37,342 bases of DNA, taken from the NCBI GenBank assembly GCA_001464235.1, contig LNFH01000189.1:1-37342 (forward strand). The letters are read 5' to 3'. Under the pieces are notes generated by a model, which ran no database searches, was not told the origin of the DNA, and saw nothing but the letters and a program-made list of their open reading frames with translations. The position numbers and the translations under genes are program-made. Positions 15,618-24,536 of the stretch are shown here, piece by piece; the first letter of the stretch is position 1; the number at the start of each line of letters is the position of its first letter. The stretch is from Rhizobiales bacterium Ga0077556 (GTDB lineage Bacteria > Pseudomonadota > Alphaproteobacteria > Rhizobiales > Phreatobacteraceae).

Positions 15618-17090
15618 TCAGAGGGCCGTGACGTGATGGGCCGGCAGAGCGCCGCCGTTCCACTGGCCGCCGAGCGCCCGCTCCACCTGCGCCGCCACCT
15701 GCAGCAGCAGGCCGTCGCCGCCCTGCCGCGTCTGCAGCTGGATGCCCATGGGCAGGCCGCCGGGCAGGCGGCCGAACGGCATGGACAGGCCGGGGATGCC
15801 GCACAGGTTCGACAGCGGCGTATAGGCGAAGATCGCCCACAGGTTGGCGAACCAGTCGTGGACGGAGGGATTGTCGCTCACCGTCAGGTATTCCCGCGTG
15901 CCGATCGGCGGCGTCGGTTTCGCCATGGTCGGCGTCAGGATCAGGTCGTAGGTCTCGAAGAAGGCGCCGAAGCCGCGCGACGCCGTGTTGAAGGCGAGCT
16001 GCATGCGGGTGCGCTCGGAATAGGTCGCGTCGATCCCCGCCGCCCAGAGCCTGACGTTCATCGGCTCGACCTTGTCCTCCGGCGGCTTGGTCAGGCCGCG
16101 CGGCTCGAGGAGGAGGGCGATGGTCTGGGCGAAATTGGTGATGTAGCAGGTCGTCTGCGCCTGGTAGGCGGCGGCGAAGTCGATGGGGGGCAGCGCCCAC
16201 TCGACATGGTGGCCGAGGTCTTCGAGGAAGCGGCCCGCCCGCTCCAGCTCGGCGACGATCTCGGGGTTTGCGCGGTACGGCCCCCATTCATGCGACATGG
16301 CGATGCGCAGCCTGGCCGGATCGCGGGCGACGAGCGCCGTATAGGGCTCGTCGGCCGTCCAGTAGGGCATGAACTCGCCCGGCGCGCCGCCGCGGCAGGC
16401 GTCGACGAAGGCGGCGGTGTCGCGCACGCTCCGGCTGAGGCACCCCTGGGAGGAGACGACGCTCGACAGGTCCGATCCGCCCGGCGCGATGGAGAAGACG
16501 CCGCGCGAGGGCTTGAGCCCGACGAGGCCGTTGACGCCCGCGGGGATGCGGATGGAGCCGCCGCCGTCGGTGCCGTGCGAGATCGGCGTGGCGCCGGCCG
16601 CCACCATGGCCGCCGAGCCGGCCGATGAGCCGCAGGTCGTGTAGTCCGTGTCCCAGGGGTTGCGGGTGACGCAGAGCGTGTTCTCGGCCGAGCTGCAGAC
16701 GCCGAATTCCGGCGTCGTCGACCGGCCGATGATGTTGAGCCCGGCCTTGCGGATCTTGGCCGTCAGGTGGCTGTCGGCGGCCGCCACGTTTCCCTGCATC
16801 AGCAGCGAGCCCATCTCCTGCAGGCGCCCCTTCAGCGTCGGGCCGAGGTCCTTCATCAGGTAGGGTACGCCGGCGAAGACGCCGCCGGGGTCCATGCCGT
16901 CCTTCGTCGGGTCGGCGACCACGTCGTCGAAGATCTCCACCACCGCGTCGAGCGCGGGGTTGAGGGCGGCGACCGCCTCGCGCGTCTGCGCCGCGAGCTC
17001 GGCCGCGGTGAGCTCCCCCGCCCGCACCCGCTCGGCGAGCGCGGTGGCATCGTGACGGGCCCATTCGCTCCAGCTCATCGCGCGTGTCAT
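15618..17090 (-). CDS. Amidase signature (AS) family hydrolase
   Basis: This 490-residue cytoplasmic amidase starts at ATG 17090; a longer open frame to 17153 has no ribosome site and no conserved content. The Ser-cisSer-Lys triad is visible: Lys about 80 in GVPYLMKDLG, cis-Ser about 155 in TCGSSAGSAAMVAAG, and nucleophile Ser about 179 in HGTDGGGSIRIPAG. The first Gly of the usual GGSS is Cys here. It cleaves amide bonds, but the substrate cannot be told; AS enzymes range from GatA to aryl-amidases and ureide enzymes. There is no GatB or GatC nearby, so it is not obviously the tRNA amidotransferase. It ends two bases beyond the DUF883 promoter. Confidence 0.9.
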   Translation of the reverse strand: MTRAMSWSEWARHDATALAERVRAGELTAAELAAQTREAVAALNPALDAVVEIFDDVVADPTKDGMDPGGVFAGVPYLMKDLGPTLKGRLQEMGSLLMQGNVAAADSHLTAKIRKAGLNIIGRSTTPEFGVCSSAENTLCVTRNPWDTDYTTCGSSAGSAAMVAAGATPISHGTDGGGSIRIPAGVNGLVGLKPSRGVFSIAPGGSDLSSVVSSQGCLSRSVRDTAAFVDACRGGAPGEFMPYWTADEPYTALVARDPARLRIAMSHEWGPYRANPEIVAELERAGRFLEDLGHHVEWALPPIDFAAAYQAQTTCYITNFAQTIALLLEPRGLTKPPEDKVEPMNVRLWAAGIDATYSERTRMQLAFNTASRGFGAFFETYDLILTPTMAKPTPPIGTREYLTVSDNPSVHDWFANLWAIFAYTPLSNLCGIPGLSMPFGRLPGGLPMGIQLQTRQGGDGLLLQVAAQVERALGGQWNGGALPAHHVTAL

Positions 17091-17369
17091 GTCGGTCGTT
17101 CTCGTCCTTGGGAGGGATGTCCCTGCATCGGCGCTCCGCGGCGGCAGGACCACCGCGCCGTCCGCATGGGCGCAATGCGTTTCGCGCGGGAATGCGGTTT
17201 TGCGGGGCCGCCCGGGCCGGTATCGTCATGTTTCCGGTCGCTTCGGACGCGGCAACGCCGAACGCCGCCACGAGGCGCCGGCCCCGGTTCCGCTCCCCCA
17301 GCGTCAGGCCCTCTTGCCTTGCCGCCCGCGAGCCCGAAGGATGGCAAAAAAATCCGGGGAGGAAGCCTG
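17091..17369. other. Divergent intergenic region, amidase / GMC oxidoreductase
   Basis: These 279 bases hold only the ribosome site GGGGAGGA (17356-17363) of the GMC gene and a run of A at 17345-17351. I could not identify a consensus sigma-70 or EcfG promoter, and the short open frames here lack ribosome sites. Confidence 0.45.
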
Positions 17370-18950
17370 TTGTCCGTCAAGCGTCTCGAGCCTGTCGACG
17401 TCGTCGTGGTCGGAGCCGGCCTCGGCGCCGCGGCCTTCACCCGGCACCTCGTCGAGGAAGCCCCGTCCCTGTCCGTCGTCGTGCTGGAGCGCGGCGGCTG
17501 GGTGGACCGCGCGGCGCTGCCGGCCTTCCGCGCCGATTTCCAGCGCGATGTCCTCGGCCCCTACGCCACCTCGCCCAACGTGCGTCTCGCGGCGGGCGGC
17601 ATCGCCCCCTCCGCCGACTATGCCGTCGACGACAGCCAGTCCGACTTCAAGCCGCTGATGTGGAGCGGCGTCGGCGGCTCCACCATCAACTGGGCGGCGC
17701 ATTTCCCCCGCTTCCACCCCTCCGACTTCCGCACCCGCAGCCTCGACGGCGTCGGCGACGACTGGCCCTTCACCTACCGGGACCTCGAGCCCTTCTACGA
17801 CCTGAACGACGCGCGCTTCGGCATCGCGGGGCTGCCCGGCGACCCCGCCTATCCGCCGAAGCCGGCGCGCCCCATGCCGCCCATCGCCCTCGGGCGGCTC
17901 GGCATGACGGCGGCGCGCGGCTTCGACCGTCTCGGCTGGCACTGGTGGCCGGTCGATTCGGCCATCAACAGCCGCGCGCATGCCGGCCGTCCCGGCTGCA
18001 ACCATTGCGGCCCCTGCCAGCAGGGATGCGTCACCGGCGCCAAGGCCTCCACCGACATGACCCACTGGCCCGAGGCCATCGCCCGCGGCGTCGAGATGCG
18101 CACGGGCGCGGTGGTTCTGCAGGTGGAGATCGAGGCCGGCCGCGTGACCGGCGTCACCTACCGCACGGCGGAGGGCGACCTCTTCCAGCCGGCGGCGACG
18201 GTGGTGGTCGCCGGCAACGGCATCGGCACCGCGCGCCTCCTGCTCGCCTCCGGCGTCTCCTCGCCGGCCCTCGGGTGCAACCTCATGTATCACGGCGCCG
18301 GCTATGTCCGCGGCTTCTTCGCCGAGGATCTCGACGGTCCCGTCGGGCCCACCGGCTGCGCCATCTACAGCCACGAATTCTACGAGACCGACCGCTCCCG
18401 AGGCTTCGTCCGCGGCGTCCACCTGCAGGCGACGCGCGAGAACCCGCTCGCCGTGCAGGCCGCCCGCCTGCCGCGGCCCTGGGGTGAGGAAGCCCATGCG
18501 GCCCTGCTGCGCGAGTTCCGGCATTCCATGGCCATCCTCGTCGTCAACGAGGATCTGCCCGAGCACGAGAACCACGTCGGCCTCACCGGCGAGACGGCGC
18601 CCGACGGACTTCCCGGCGTGAAGGTGGTCTACCGCCTTTCGGATCATTCCCGCCGCGCCCTCGACTTCGGCCTCGACCGCGCCGAGGAGATGCTGCGCGC
18701 CGCCGGCGCCGTCGAGACGGTGCGCGTGCCGCTCGCCCCCTTCACCGGCTGGCACCTTCTCGGCACCGCCCGCATGGGTACCGATCCCTTGACCTCCGTC
18801 ACCGACGGCAGCGGCCGCGTCCACGGCGTGAGCGGGCTTCTCGTCGCCGACGGCAGCCTCTTCACCACCTCGGCGGCGGTCAATCCCGGCTCCACCATCG
18901 GCGCGCTGGCGACCAAGGTCGCCGACGATTTCGCGAGGCTCGTCGCATGA
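17370..18950 (+). CDS. GMC-family FAD oxidoreductase with iron-sulfur cysteine motif
   Basis: This 526-residue protein is like the large subunits of FAD sugar or gluconate dehydrogenases. The start is TTG 17370, with GGGGAGGA six bases upstream; no ATG or GTG lies between the ribosome site and the FAD-binding motif VVVVGAGLGAAAF (about 11-23). The substrate half contains CNHCGPCQQGC, with Cys at 210, 213, 216 and 220. Related dehydrogenases have an iron-sulfur cluster at such a motif that passes electrons onward. The C-terminal GMC signature includes the catalytic His about 462 (TGWHLLGTARMG) and Asn about 505 (AVNPGSTIG). There is no Tat or Sec signal, so it appears cytoplasmic. It overlaps the small-subunit gene by four bases (ATGA). 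Confidence 0.9.
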   Translation: MSVKRLEPVDVVVVGAGLGAAAFTRHLVEEAPSLSVVVLERGGWVDRAALPAFRADFQRDVLGPYATSPNVRLAAGGIAPSADYAVDDSQSDFKPLMWSGVGGSTINWAAHFPRFHPSDFRTRSLDGVGDDWPFTYRDLEPFYDLNDARFGIAGLPGDPAYPPKPARPMPPIALGRLGMTAARGFDRLGWHWWPVDSAINSRAHAGRPGCNHCGPCQQGCVTGAKASTDMTHWPEAIARGVEMRTGAVVLQVEIEAGRVTGVTYRTAEGDLFQPAATVVVAGNGIGTARLLLASGVSSPALGCNLMYHGAGYVRGFFAEDLDGPVGPTGCAIYSHEFYETDRSRGFVRGVHLQATRENPLAVQAARLPRPWGEEAHAALLREFRHSMAILVVNEDLPEHENHVGLTGETAPDGLPGVKVVYRLSDHSRRALDFGLDRAEEMLRAAGAVETVRVPLAPFTGWHLLGTARMGTDPLTSVTDGSGRVHGVSGLLVADGSLFTTSAAVNPGSTIGALATKVADDFARLVA

Positions 18951-19360
18951 CCACGACCTTCGAAGACGCCGTTCTCGACACGCTCTTCCCCGGTCTCGGG
19001 GCGATCCCGCCGGCGAGCCGCGCCGGCCTCGACGTCGCCTCCGTGCTGGCGCGCCACGGCGGCGTGCTGGACGCGATCGCCGCCACTGCCGGCGGACGCG
19101 AGGCCTTCGCCGCGGCGGATCCCGCGCGGCGCGCGCATCTCCTGGCCGAGACGGAGCGCGGGACGCCCGCGCCCGTCCAGGCCCTCGTCCTCGCCGTCTC
19201 CGCGCTCTATCACGCCAGCGCCCCCGTGGTGGAAGCCTATGGCTGGCCGTCCCGTCCGCCGCAGCCGCAGGGCTTCGCGGTCGGCGCGCCCGGCGACGAG
19301 GCCGAGGCGGACGGGATGCTGGAGCGCGTCAGGGCGCGGCGGCAGATCTGGCGGGGCTGA
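18947..19360 (+). CDS. Gluconate-dehydrogenase subunit-3-like small protein
   Basis: This 137-residue protein is coupled to the GMC gene by an ATGA overlap. It starts TTFEDAVLDTLFPGLGAIPPASRAG, a segment like the N-terminal part of the small (gamma) subunits of GMC-type dehydrogenases, and contains ALVLAVSALYHASAPVVEAYGWPSRPPQPQGF, matching the family's 'lGy.G.p.P.G' ending. Such subunits usually bear a Tat signal that exports the large subunit; none is present here, in line with a cytoplasmic enzyme. The assignment rests on gene order and these short matches. Confidence 0.7.
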   Translation: MTTTFEDAVLDTLFPGLGAIPPASRAGLDVASVLARHGGVLDAIAATAGGREAFAAADPARRAHLLAETERGTPAPVQALVLAVSALYHASAPVVEAYGWPSRPPQPQGFAVGAPGDEAEADGMLERVRARRQIWRG

Positions 19361-19363
19361 GCC

Positions 19364-20476
19364 TCAGTCCCGCGCCGAGAAGCGGGCCATGAAGCTGCGG
19401 TCTAGCCAGTCCTTCCACAGCCAGACCCAGCGTCCTTCCAGGGCGAGCCAGCGGCCACGCCCGGCTATGGCGCCGCCGTCCCCCGTCGACAGGATGGCGA
19501 GGTAGTTCCGCTGGGCGCGGTAGGGCTCCAGCGGCTCGCCGCGCCCCCGCCGCCGGAGGTTCTCGACGAGCGGCGGTCCCTGTCGCACCGCGAAGACGCC
19601 GGCCTTCTCGCGCCGCTGGCCCTCGATGGCGGCGCAGTCACCGACGGCGAAGATCGCCGGGTCCGAGAGGGACACGAGCGTATCCGCCGTCAGCACCGAT
19701 CCGTCGTCGGCCTGCGCAAGGCCCGTCGTCGCCAGCCAGTCCGGCGCCCGCGCGGCGGTGGAGACGATCACCACGTCGGCGGCGATCCGCCGGCCGTCGG
19801 ATGCGGTCGCGCCGTCGGCGTCCACCGACGCGATGCGGCAGGGCTCGAGCACGGTCACTCCGCGGCGGGCCAGCGCCGCCCGGATGCGCCGGCGCATGCC
19901 GGCGTTGAGGCCGGGCGCCAGCGCCTCGCCGGCGGCGATCCCGATCCAGGGCCGCTGCTCCCGCGCCGCGAAGCGGGTGCGCAGCGCGAGGGCGAGCTCG
20001 ATGCCGGCCGGGCCGCCGCCGACCATCAGGATGCGGCGCGGCGCCTGCGGGCCGTCGAGGAGTGCGTCCAGCCGGTCGAGGAGGCCGCTGATCGGCTTCA
20101 CCGCGAGGGCGTGGACGTCGGCCCCCGCGATGCCCGTGAGGTCCGGCGTGATGCCGACGTCGAGGGAGAGCGTGTCGAAGGCGAGGCATCCGCCGTCGGC
20201 GAGCAGCAGCGCGCGGCCGTCGCGGTCGATGCCGGTGGCCGCGGCGAGGCGGAAGCCGGCGCCGCAGCGGCGGGCGAGGGCCTCGAGGTCGATGTGCATC
20301 GCCTCGCGCCGATAGTGGCCGGCGATGTGCCCGGGCAGCATGCCGGAATAGGGGGTGAGGCGGCGGTCGGTGACGAGGGTCAGCCGCACGCCCGGCTCGG
20401 GCCGGTCGCGGAAGGCGGTGAGCACCTGGACATGGGTATGGCCTCCCCCGACGAGTACGACGTGATGGTCAGCCAC
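19364..20476 (-). CDS. FAD/NAD-dependent oxidoreductase of the SelD-N-terminal family (TIGR03169-like)
   Basis: This 370-residue two-dinucleotide-fold flavoprotein has an FAD motif at the N-terminus (VVLVGGGHTHVQVL, about 6-19) and a second, NAD-type motif (RILMVGGGPAGIELALALR, about 149-167). It also has the ATG-type STAARAPDWL and the FAD-contact IFAVGDCAAIEG. The pieces GGGHTHVQVL and LTPYSGMLPGHIAGHY are typical of proteins that elsewhere are fused to the N-terminus of selenide-water dikinase (SelD). Here the gene stands alone, and no SelD is in view. Its start overlaps the transferase-1 gene by eight bases, so it is the last gene of a four-gene - strand operon. Electron donor and acceptor are unknown. 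Confidence 0.85.
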   Translation of the reverse strand: MADHHVVLVGGGHTHVQVLTAFRDRPEPGVRLTLVTDRRLTPYSGMLPGHIAGHYRREAMHIDLEALARRCGAGFRLAAATGIDRDGRALLLADGGCLAFDTLSLDVGITPDLTGIAGADVHALAVKPISGLLDRLDALLDGPQAPRRILMVGGGPAGIELALALRTRFAAREQRPWIGIAAGEALAPGLNAGMRRRIRAALARRGVTVLEPCRIASVDADGATASDGRRIAADVVIVSTAARAPDWLATTGLAQADDGSVLTADTLVSLSDPAIFAVGDCAAIEGQRREKAGVFAVRQGPPLVENLRRRGRGEPLEPYRAQRNYLAILSTGDGGAIAGRGRWLALEGRWVWLWKDWLDRSFMARFSARD

Positions 20477-21170
20477 CGGCGCCTCCGTCGAGGCGGGCCA
20501 GCGCCGCCCGCGTCGCCGGGGCGGCGCCGGGCTCCGCCGCCAGCGCCTGCCGCAGCCAGGCGAGGTCGCCCGGCTCGTCCACGTCGTGCTGCTCCGGCAG
20601 GAGATGCACGGCGAGGCCGGCGGCCTCCGCCCGGCGCAGCGTCTCTTGGAGCACTCCCGGCGTGCTCCAGGCCATGGGCGCGAAGAGCGGCGCGGCGCGC
20701 GCCGAACGGACGCCGATCAGCCCGTAGCCGCCGTCGGCGCTCGGCATGACGACCACCGTCCGTCCATCGCCGCGCCGGAGGGCCTGCGCCGCAGCGACGA
20801 GGACCTCCGCGGGGACGAGCGGCAGGTCGGCCCCCATCACCATGGCGCCCGCCGGATGACGCGCGAGGAGCCGTGACAGCACGTCCCACATGGTGGCGCC
20901 GAGCTCGCCTCGGTCGCAGAAGACCGGCGGCCAGTCCTGCCCGACGAGGGCTGCGATCTCCTCCTCCGCATCCGCCGGCCGGTAGAAGACCTGGCAGGAG
21001 AGGTCGGCCGGCCCGGCCGCCGCGGCGACGGTGGCCGCCCCGTCCGCGAGGAAGGCGGCTGCGAGCTCGGCTGCCGCCGCCGCACCGATCGCTGCCGCCA
21101 GCCGCGTCTTGGCGATGCCGGGCCGCGGCGGCTTCGCCATCAGCCCGAGGCCGATCGTCTCAGCGCCCAT
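20469..21170 (-). CDS. rSAM/selenodomain-associated transferase 1 (TIGR04282/DUF2064-like)
   Basis: This 233-residue protein has a nucleotidyl/glycosyl-transferase A fold. It begins GLGLMAKPPRPGIAKTRLAAAIG (about 8-30), the phosphate-binding 'K.P..G..KTRL' motif, and continues with AMVMGADLPLVPAEVL (about 128-143), VVVMPSADGGYGLIGV, and MAWSTPGVLQETLRRAEAAG. This family is named for genomic association with radical SAM proteins and SelD-type domains and has been linked to arsenosugar biosynthesis. The sugar and acceptor are unknown. It starts one base after the end of the TVP38 gene. Confidence 0.85.
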   Translation of the reverse strand: MGAETIGLGLMAKPPRPGIAKTRLAAAIGAAAAAELAAAFLADGAATVAAAAGPADLSCQVFYRPADAEEEIAALVGQDWPPVFCDRGELGATMWDVLSRLLARHPAGAMVMGADLPLVPAEVLVAAAQALRRGDGRTVVVMPSADGGYGLIGVRSARAAPLFAPMAWSTPGVLQETLRRAEAAGLAVHLLPEQHDVDEPGDLAWLRQALAAEPGAAPATRAALARLDGGAGG

Positions 21171-21171
21171 G

Positions 21172-21900
21172 TCACCCCGCCTCGCCGCCGTCGCGCCGCT
21201 CCAGCCAGCGCCGCAACGGGATCGCCGCCAGCGAGAGGAGGGCGAGGCCGCCGAGACCGGCGAGAATCTCCGGCGTCAGGATCGACGCCGGGCTGATGGT
21301 GCCGCCCTGGTCGAGAACCGAGCCGAGGCCCGCGCCCGCCAGCGAGAAGACCGCCGTCGCCGGGATGACCCCGACGAAGGTGGTCGCGACATAGGTGGCG
21401 AGCGGCACGCCGACGAAGGCCGGCACCAGGTTGACGAGGAAGAAGGGGAAGAGCGGCACCAGCCTGAGGACCAGCAGGTAGGAGGCGGCGTTGCGGCGGA
21501 TGCCCGCGGCGAGGCGCGCCGCCGGCTGGCCGAACCGGTCGAGGGCGTTGGCGCCGAACAGCGTGCGGGCCAGGAGGAAGACCAGCGTCGCGCCGATGGT
21601 CGCCGCCGTCACGGTCAGCGCCGTGCCGAGCACCGCCCCGAACAGGAAGCCGCCGCCCAGCGTCAGGAACACCGCGCCGGGGACGGAGAAGGCGACCGCC
21701 AGCGTGTAGACCGCGACGAAGGCCGCCGCCGAGAGGACGCCGTTGGCCGCCACCCAGGCGGTGAGGGTTCCGCGGTGGGTCCGTAGCGTCTCCAGCGACA
21801 GATAGTCCGCCACCCCCGACCAGCGCAGGCCGACGAGCACCACCACCGCCGCCAGGGCGATCCAGACGCGCCGGTCCGTTGCGAGAGCGCGGGGCGACAT
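21172..21900 (-). CDS. TVP38/TMEM64 family membrane protein
   Basis: This 242-residue inner-membrane protein of the DedA-related (SNARE-associated) superfamily has about five or six hydrophobic segments. The family core lies in FSVPGAVFLTLGGGFLFGAVLGTALTVT (about 70-97) and LLVLRLVPLFPFFLVNLVPAFVGVPLATYVATTFVGVIPAT (about 140-180), with the conserved 'R..P..P....n......' pattern. It is often encoded beside, or fused to, mercuric-reductase-like flavoproteins, as here where one lies nine bases upstream. The transported species is unknown. Confidence 0.88.
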   Translation of the reverse strand: MSPRALATDRRVWIALAAVVVLVGLRWSGVADYLSLETLRTHRGTLTAWVAANGVLSAAAFVAVYTLAVAFSVPGAVFLTLGGGFLFGAVLGTALTVTAATIGATLVFLLARTLFGANALDRFGQPAARLAAGIRRNAASYLLVLRLVPLFPFFLVNLVPAFVGVPLATYVATTFVGVIPATAVFSLAGAGLGSVLDQGGTISPASILTPEILAGLGGLALLSLAAIPLRRWLERRDGGEAG

Positions 21901-21909
21901 GGGGCCTCC

Positions 21910-23406
21910 TCAGGGGATGATGCGCTGGAGGAAGCCGACCACGGCGCGCGTCGTCGGGCCGAAGAGCTTCGCCGTGAAATGGCTCCCCGCCGCTCGCTTC
22001 GAGGCTTCCGACAGGGTCGGATAGGGCAGGACGAGGCCGGCCACGGCGCCGATCTTCGCGCCGGAGCTGATGGCGAGGGCCCAGAGGCCGATCATCTCGC
22101 CGGCATGGGGGGCGACGATGGTCGCCCCGAGGATGCGGCCCCGCGTGCCGAGGACGATGCGGACGAAGCCCTCGGTGCGCCGCTCCGCCTGCGCCCGGTC
22201 GTTCATCGACAGGGGCGAGGAGAGGACCTCCACCGCGTGGCCCGCCTTGCGCGCCTCCGCTTCGGTCAGGCCGACCTGGGCGAGTTCGGGGTCCGTATAG
22301 GTGACCCGCGGCAGGGCGGCGTAGTTCACCTTCGCCGGCAGCAGGAACAGCGCGTTGCGGATGACGATGCCCGCCTGGTAGCCCGCGACATGGGTGAACT
22401 GCGGCCCGCCGCAGACGTCGCCGATGGCGAAGACGGATCGGTTGCTGGTCCGGAGCCGCGCGTCCACGGTAATGCCCTTGTCGCCCGTGGCGATGCCGGC
22501 TGCCTCGAGGCCGAGGCCCTCGACGTTGGGCCGCCTCCCCGTCGCGACGAGCAGGTGGCTGCCGGAGACCGCCGGCCCGCCGTCGGCGAGCTCGACCGCG
22601 ACGCCGTCCGCGGTGCGCCGGACGGACGCGACCTTGCGGCCCTCCATCAGGGCGACGCCGTCGGCGAGAAGCGCCGCGCGCACCACCGCCACCGCGTCCG
22701 GCTCGTCCCGGCCGAGGATGGCCTGCTGTTCGATCACGGTGACCTGCGATCCCAGCCGGCGGAAGGCCTGCGCCATTTCGACGCCGATGGGCCCCCCGCC
22801 CATGACGACGAGGTGGTCCGGCCGCTGCCGGAGCCCGAAGATCGTCTCGTTGGTGAGAGGGCCGCTCTCCGCGAGCCCCGGCACCGGCGGCACGGATGCG
22901 CGCGAGCCCGTCGCCACCACGAAGCGGCGCGCCCGGATGCGTCGGCCGCCCGCCTCCACCGTGCGGGGGTCGAGAAAGCGTGCCGCCGCCTTGATCACCA
23001 TGACGCCGAGGCCCTCGAAGCGCTCCACGCTGTCGTGCGGTGCGATGGCCGCGATGACGCCGTGGACGTGGTCGTGGACCGTGTCGAAGCGAACCTCCGG
23101 CGCGGGCAAGGTGACGCCGAAGGCCGGGTTTGCGGACGCGGCATGGGCCTTGTGGGCGGCGGCGATCAGCGCCTTCGAGGGCACGCAGCCCGTGTTGAGG
23201 CAGTCGCCGCCCATCTCGCCCTTCTCGATGAGGACGACGGAGGCGCCCATCTGCACCGCGCCCGCCGCAACCGAGAGGCCGGCCGAGCCCGCGCCGATGA
23301 CGCAGATGTCGCAGGAGACGACGTCGCCGTTCTGGGTCGGTCGCCGGGCGGCGGAGGGGGAGGGGGCAGTGTCCATGATCCGTGTGAACCTTTCAGCGTC
23401 CGGCAT
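21910..23406 (-). CDS. Mercuric-reductase/dihydrolipoamide-dehydrogenase-like flavoprotein
   Basis: This 498-residue class I pyridine-nucleotide disulfide oxidoreductase shows the FAD motif CDICVIGAGSAGLSVAAGA (about 32-50), the redox-active pair GGDCLNTGCVPSK (about 66-78), the NAD motif LVVMGGGPIGVEMAQAF (about 202-218), and a dimerisation domain ending LPYPTLSEASKRAAG. In dihydrolipoamide dehydrogenase and glutathione reductase the last motif reads HPT..E with the catalytic His; here that position is Tyr, so the proton-relay chemistry differs. The residues expected for mercury binding at the MerA C-terminus are also absent. ATG 23406 is used because AAGGA is close upstream; ATG 23376 is possible. 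It heads the - strand operon. Confidence 0.88.
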   Translation of the reverse strand: MPDAERFTRIMDTAPSPSAARRPTQNGDVVSCDICVIGAGSAGLSVAAGAVQMGASVVLIEKGEMGGDCLNTGCVPSKALIAAAHKAHAASANPAFGVTLPAPEVRFDTVHDHVHGVIAAIAPHDSVERFEGLGVMVIKAAARFLDPRTVEAGGRRIRARRFVVATGSRASVPPVPGLAESGPLTNETIFGLRQRPDHLVVMGGGPIGVEMAQAFRRLGSQVTVIEQQAILGRDEPDAVAVVRAALLADGVALMEGRKVASVRRTADGVAVELADGGPAVSGSHLLVATGRRPNVEGLGLEAAGIATGDKGITVDARLRTSNRSVFAIGDVCGGPQFTHVAGYQAGIVIRNALFLLPAKVNYAALPRVTYTDPELAQVGLTEAEARKAGHAVEVLSSPLSMNDRAQAERRTEGFVRIVLGTRGRILGATIVAPHAGEMIGLWALAISSGAKIGAVAGLVLPYPTLSEASKRAAGSHFTAKLFGPTTRAVVGFLQRIIP

Positions 23407-23584
23407 GTTTCCTTCGGGCGTCGGGGCGGCCGCGTTTCGCGCCCCTCACACGAAGTTGTCGCCGCCGCCCACCCCGCCGCTTGAATCACCGGTCGCCATC
23501 GTGACACCAAAGGTGGCTCCCCGCGTAACGATTTGCGGCCGGGATGCGAACGGCGACGAAGCGACCCCCACGGAGTGCAGCCTG
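23407..23584. other. Divergent promoter region of the radical SAM cluster
   Basis: These 178 bases separate the two arms of the cluster. I see no ATG start on the + strand and no exact EcfG or sigma-70 pair. GGAG at 23572-23575 is the likely ribosome site of the radical SAM gene. Confidence 0.4.
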
Positions 23585-24536
23585 TTGCAGCAGACCACGC
23601 GAGAGCCCGGCGGCCGGACCATCGGCAAGTTCGAACATCCCGCCGTCACCGCGAAGGGCGAACGGCGCGCCTCCGTGGCGCTGAAGCGGCTCGAGACGGT
23701 GTGGTTCAACACCGGCACGCTCTGCAACATCACCTGCAGCAACTGCTACATCGAGAGTTCGCCGAAGAACGACAAGCTCGCCTATCTGACGCTCGCCGAC
23801 GTGCAGGCCTCGCTCGACGAGATCCGCCGCGACCGCCTGCCGGTGACGCTGATCGGCCTCACCGGCGGCGAGCCCTTCATGAACCCTCAGATCATCGCGA
23901 TCCTCGAGGCGGTGCTGGAGGCGGGCCACGAGACCCTCGTGCTCACCAATGCCATGCGCCCGATGATGCGCCATCGTGCCGCGCTGCTCCGGCTGCGCGA
24001 GGACCATGGCGCCAGGCTGCGCATCCGCGTCTCGCTCGACGACTACCGCGCCGCCGTCCACGACGCCGAGCGCGGCCCCGGCGCCTTTTCGAAGGCGATG
24101 GACGGGCTGCGCTTTCTCTCGCGCGCCGGTTTTCGCGTGGAACTCGCCGGCCGGCGCCTCGCGGCCGATGCCGAGGCGGGTTCGCGCGAGGGCTATCGCC
24201 GCACCCTCGCCGCCGAAGGCGTCACGCTCGACTGGGACGATCCCGTCAGCCTCGTCGTCTTCCCGGAGATGCGCGCCGACGCCGATCCGCCGGAGATCAC
24301 CGAGGCCTGCTGGGGCATCCTCCACAAGAGCCCGGACGACGTCATGTGCGCCTCCGCCCGCATGGTGGTGCGCCGCAAGGGCGCGGCGGGCCTGCACGCT
24401 GATCGCCTACGACCCCGCCTTCGAGCTCGGCGCGACCCTGAAGGAGGCGGCCCGGCCCGTGCCGCTGAACCATCGCTTCTGCGCCACCTTCTGCGTGCTC
24501 GGCGGTGCCGCCTGCGGCGCTGCGGCGCCGGCGTGA
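23585..24536 (+). pseudogene. Radical SAM protein of the rSAM/selenodomain cluster, frame broken near 24395
   Basis: This is a radical S-adenosylmethionine enzyme. The probable start is TTG 23585 with GGAG nine bases upstream; GTG 23501 or 23513 are longer options. The 4Fe-4S motif is C-x3-C-x2-C in NTGTLCNITCSNCYIESSP (about 40-58), followed by IGLTGGEPFMNPQII (the GGEP motif) and RIRVSLDDYRAA. A C-terminal Cys cluster (HRFCATFCVLGGAACG) lies after the break and may hold another cluster. The frame changes at about 24390-24397: upstream MVVRRKGA, downstream CTLIAYDPAFELG. Relatives have about six more residues between these (ending in a hydrophobic 'vvA'), so some 17-20 bases are absent. The stop overlaps the next gene by four bases (GTGA). 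The substrate is not known. Confidence 0.78.

Noticed and set aside
17089-17658. A + strand open frame between the amidase and GMC genes
   Set aside because: It overlaps the GMC gene in another frame and lacks a ribosome site and any domain.
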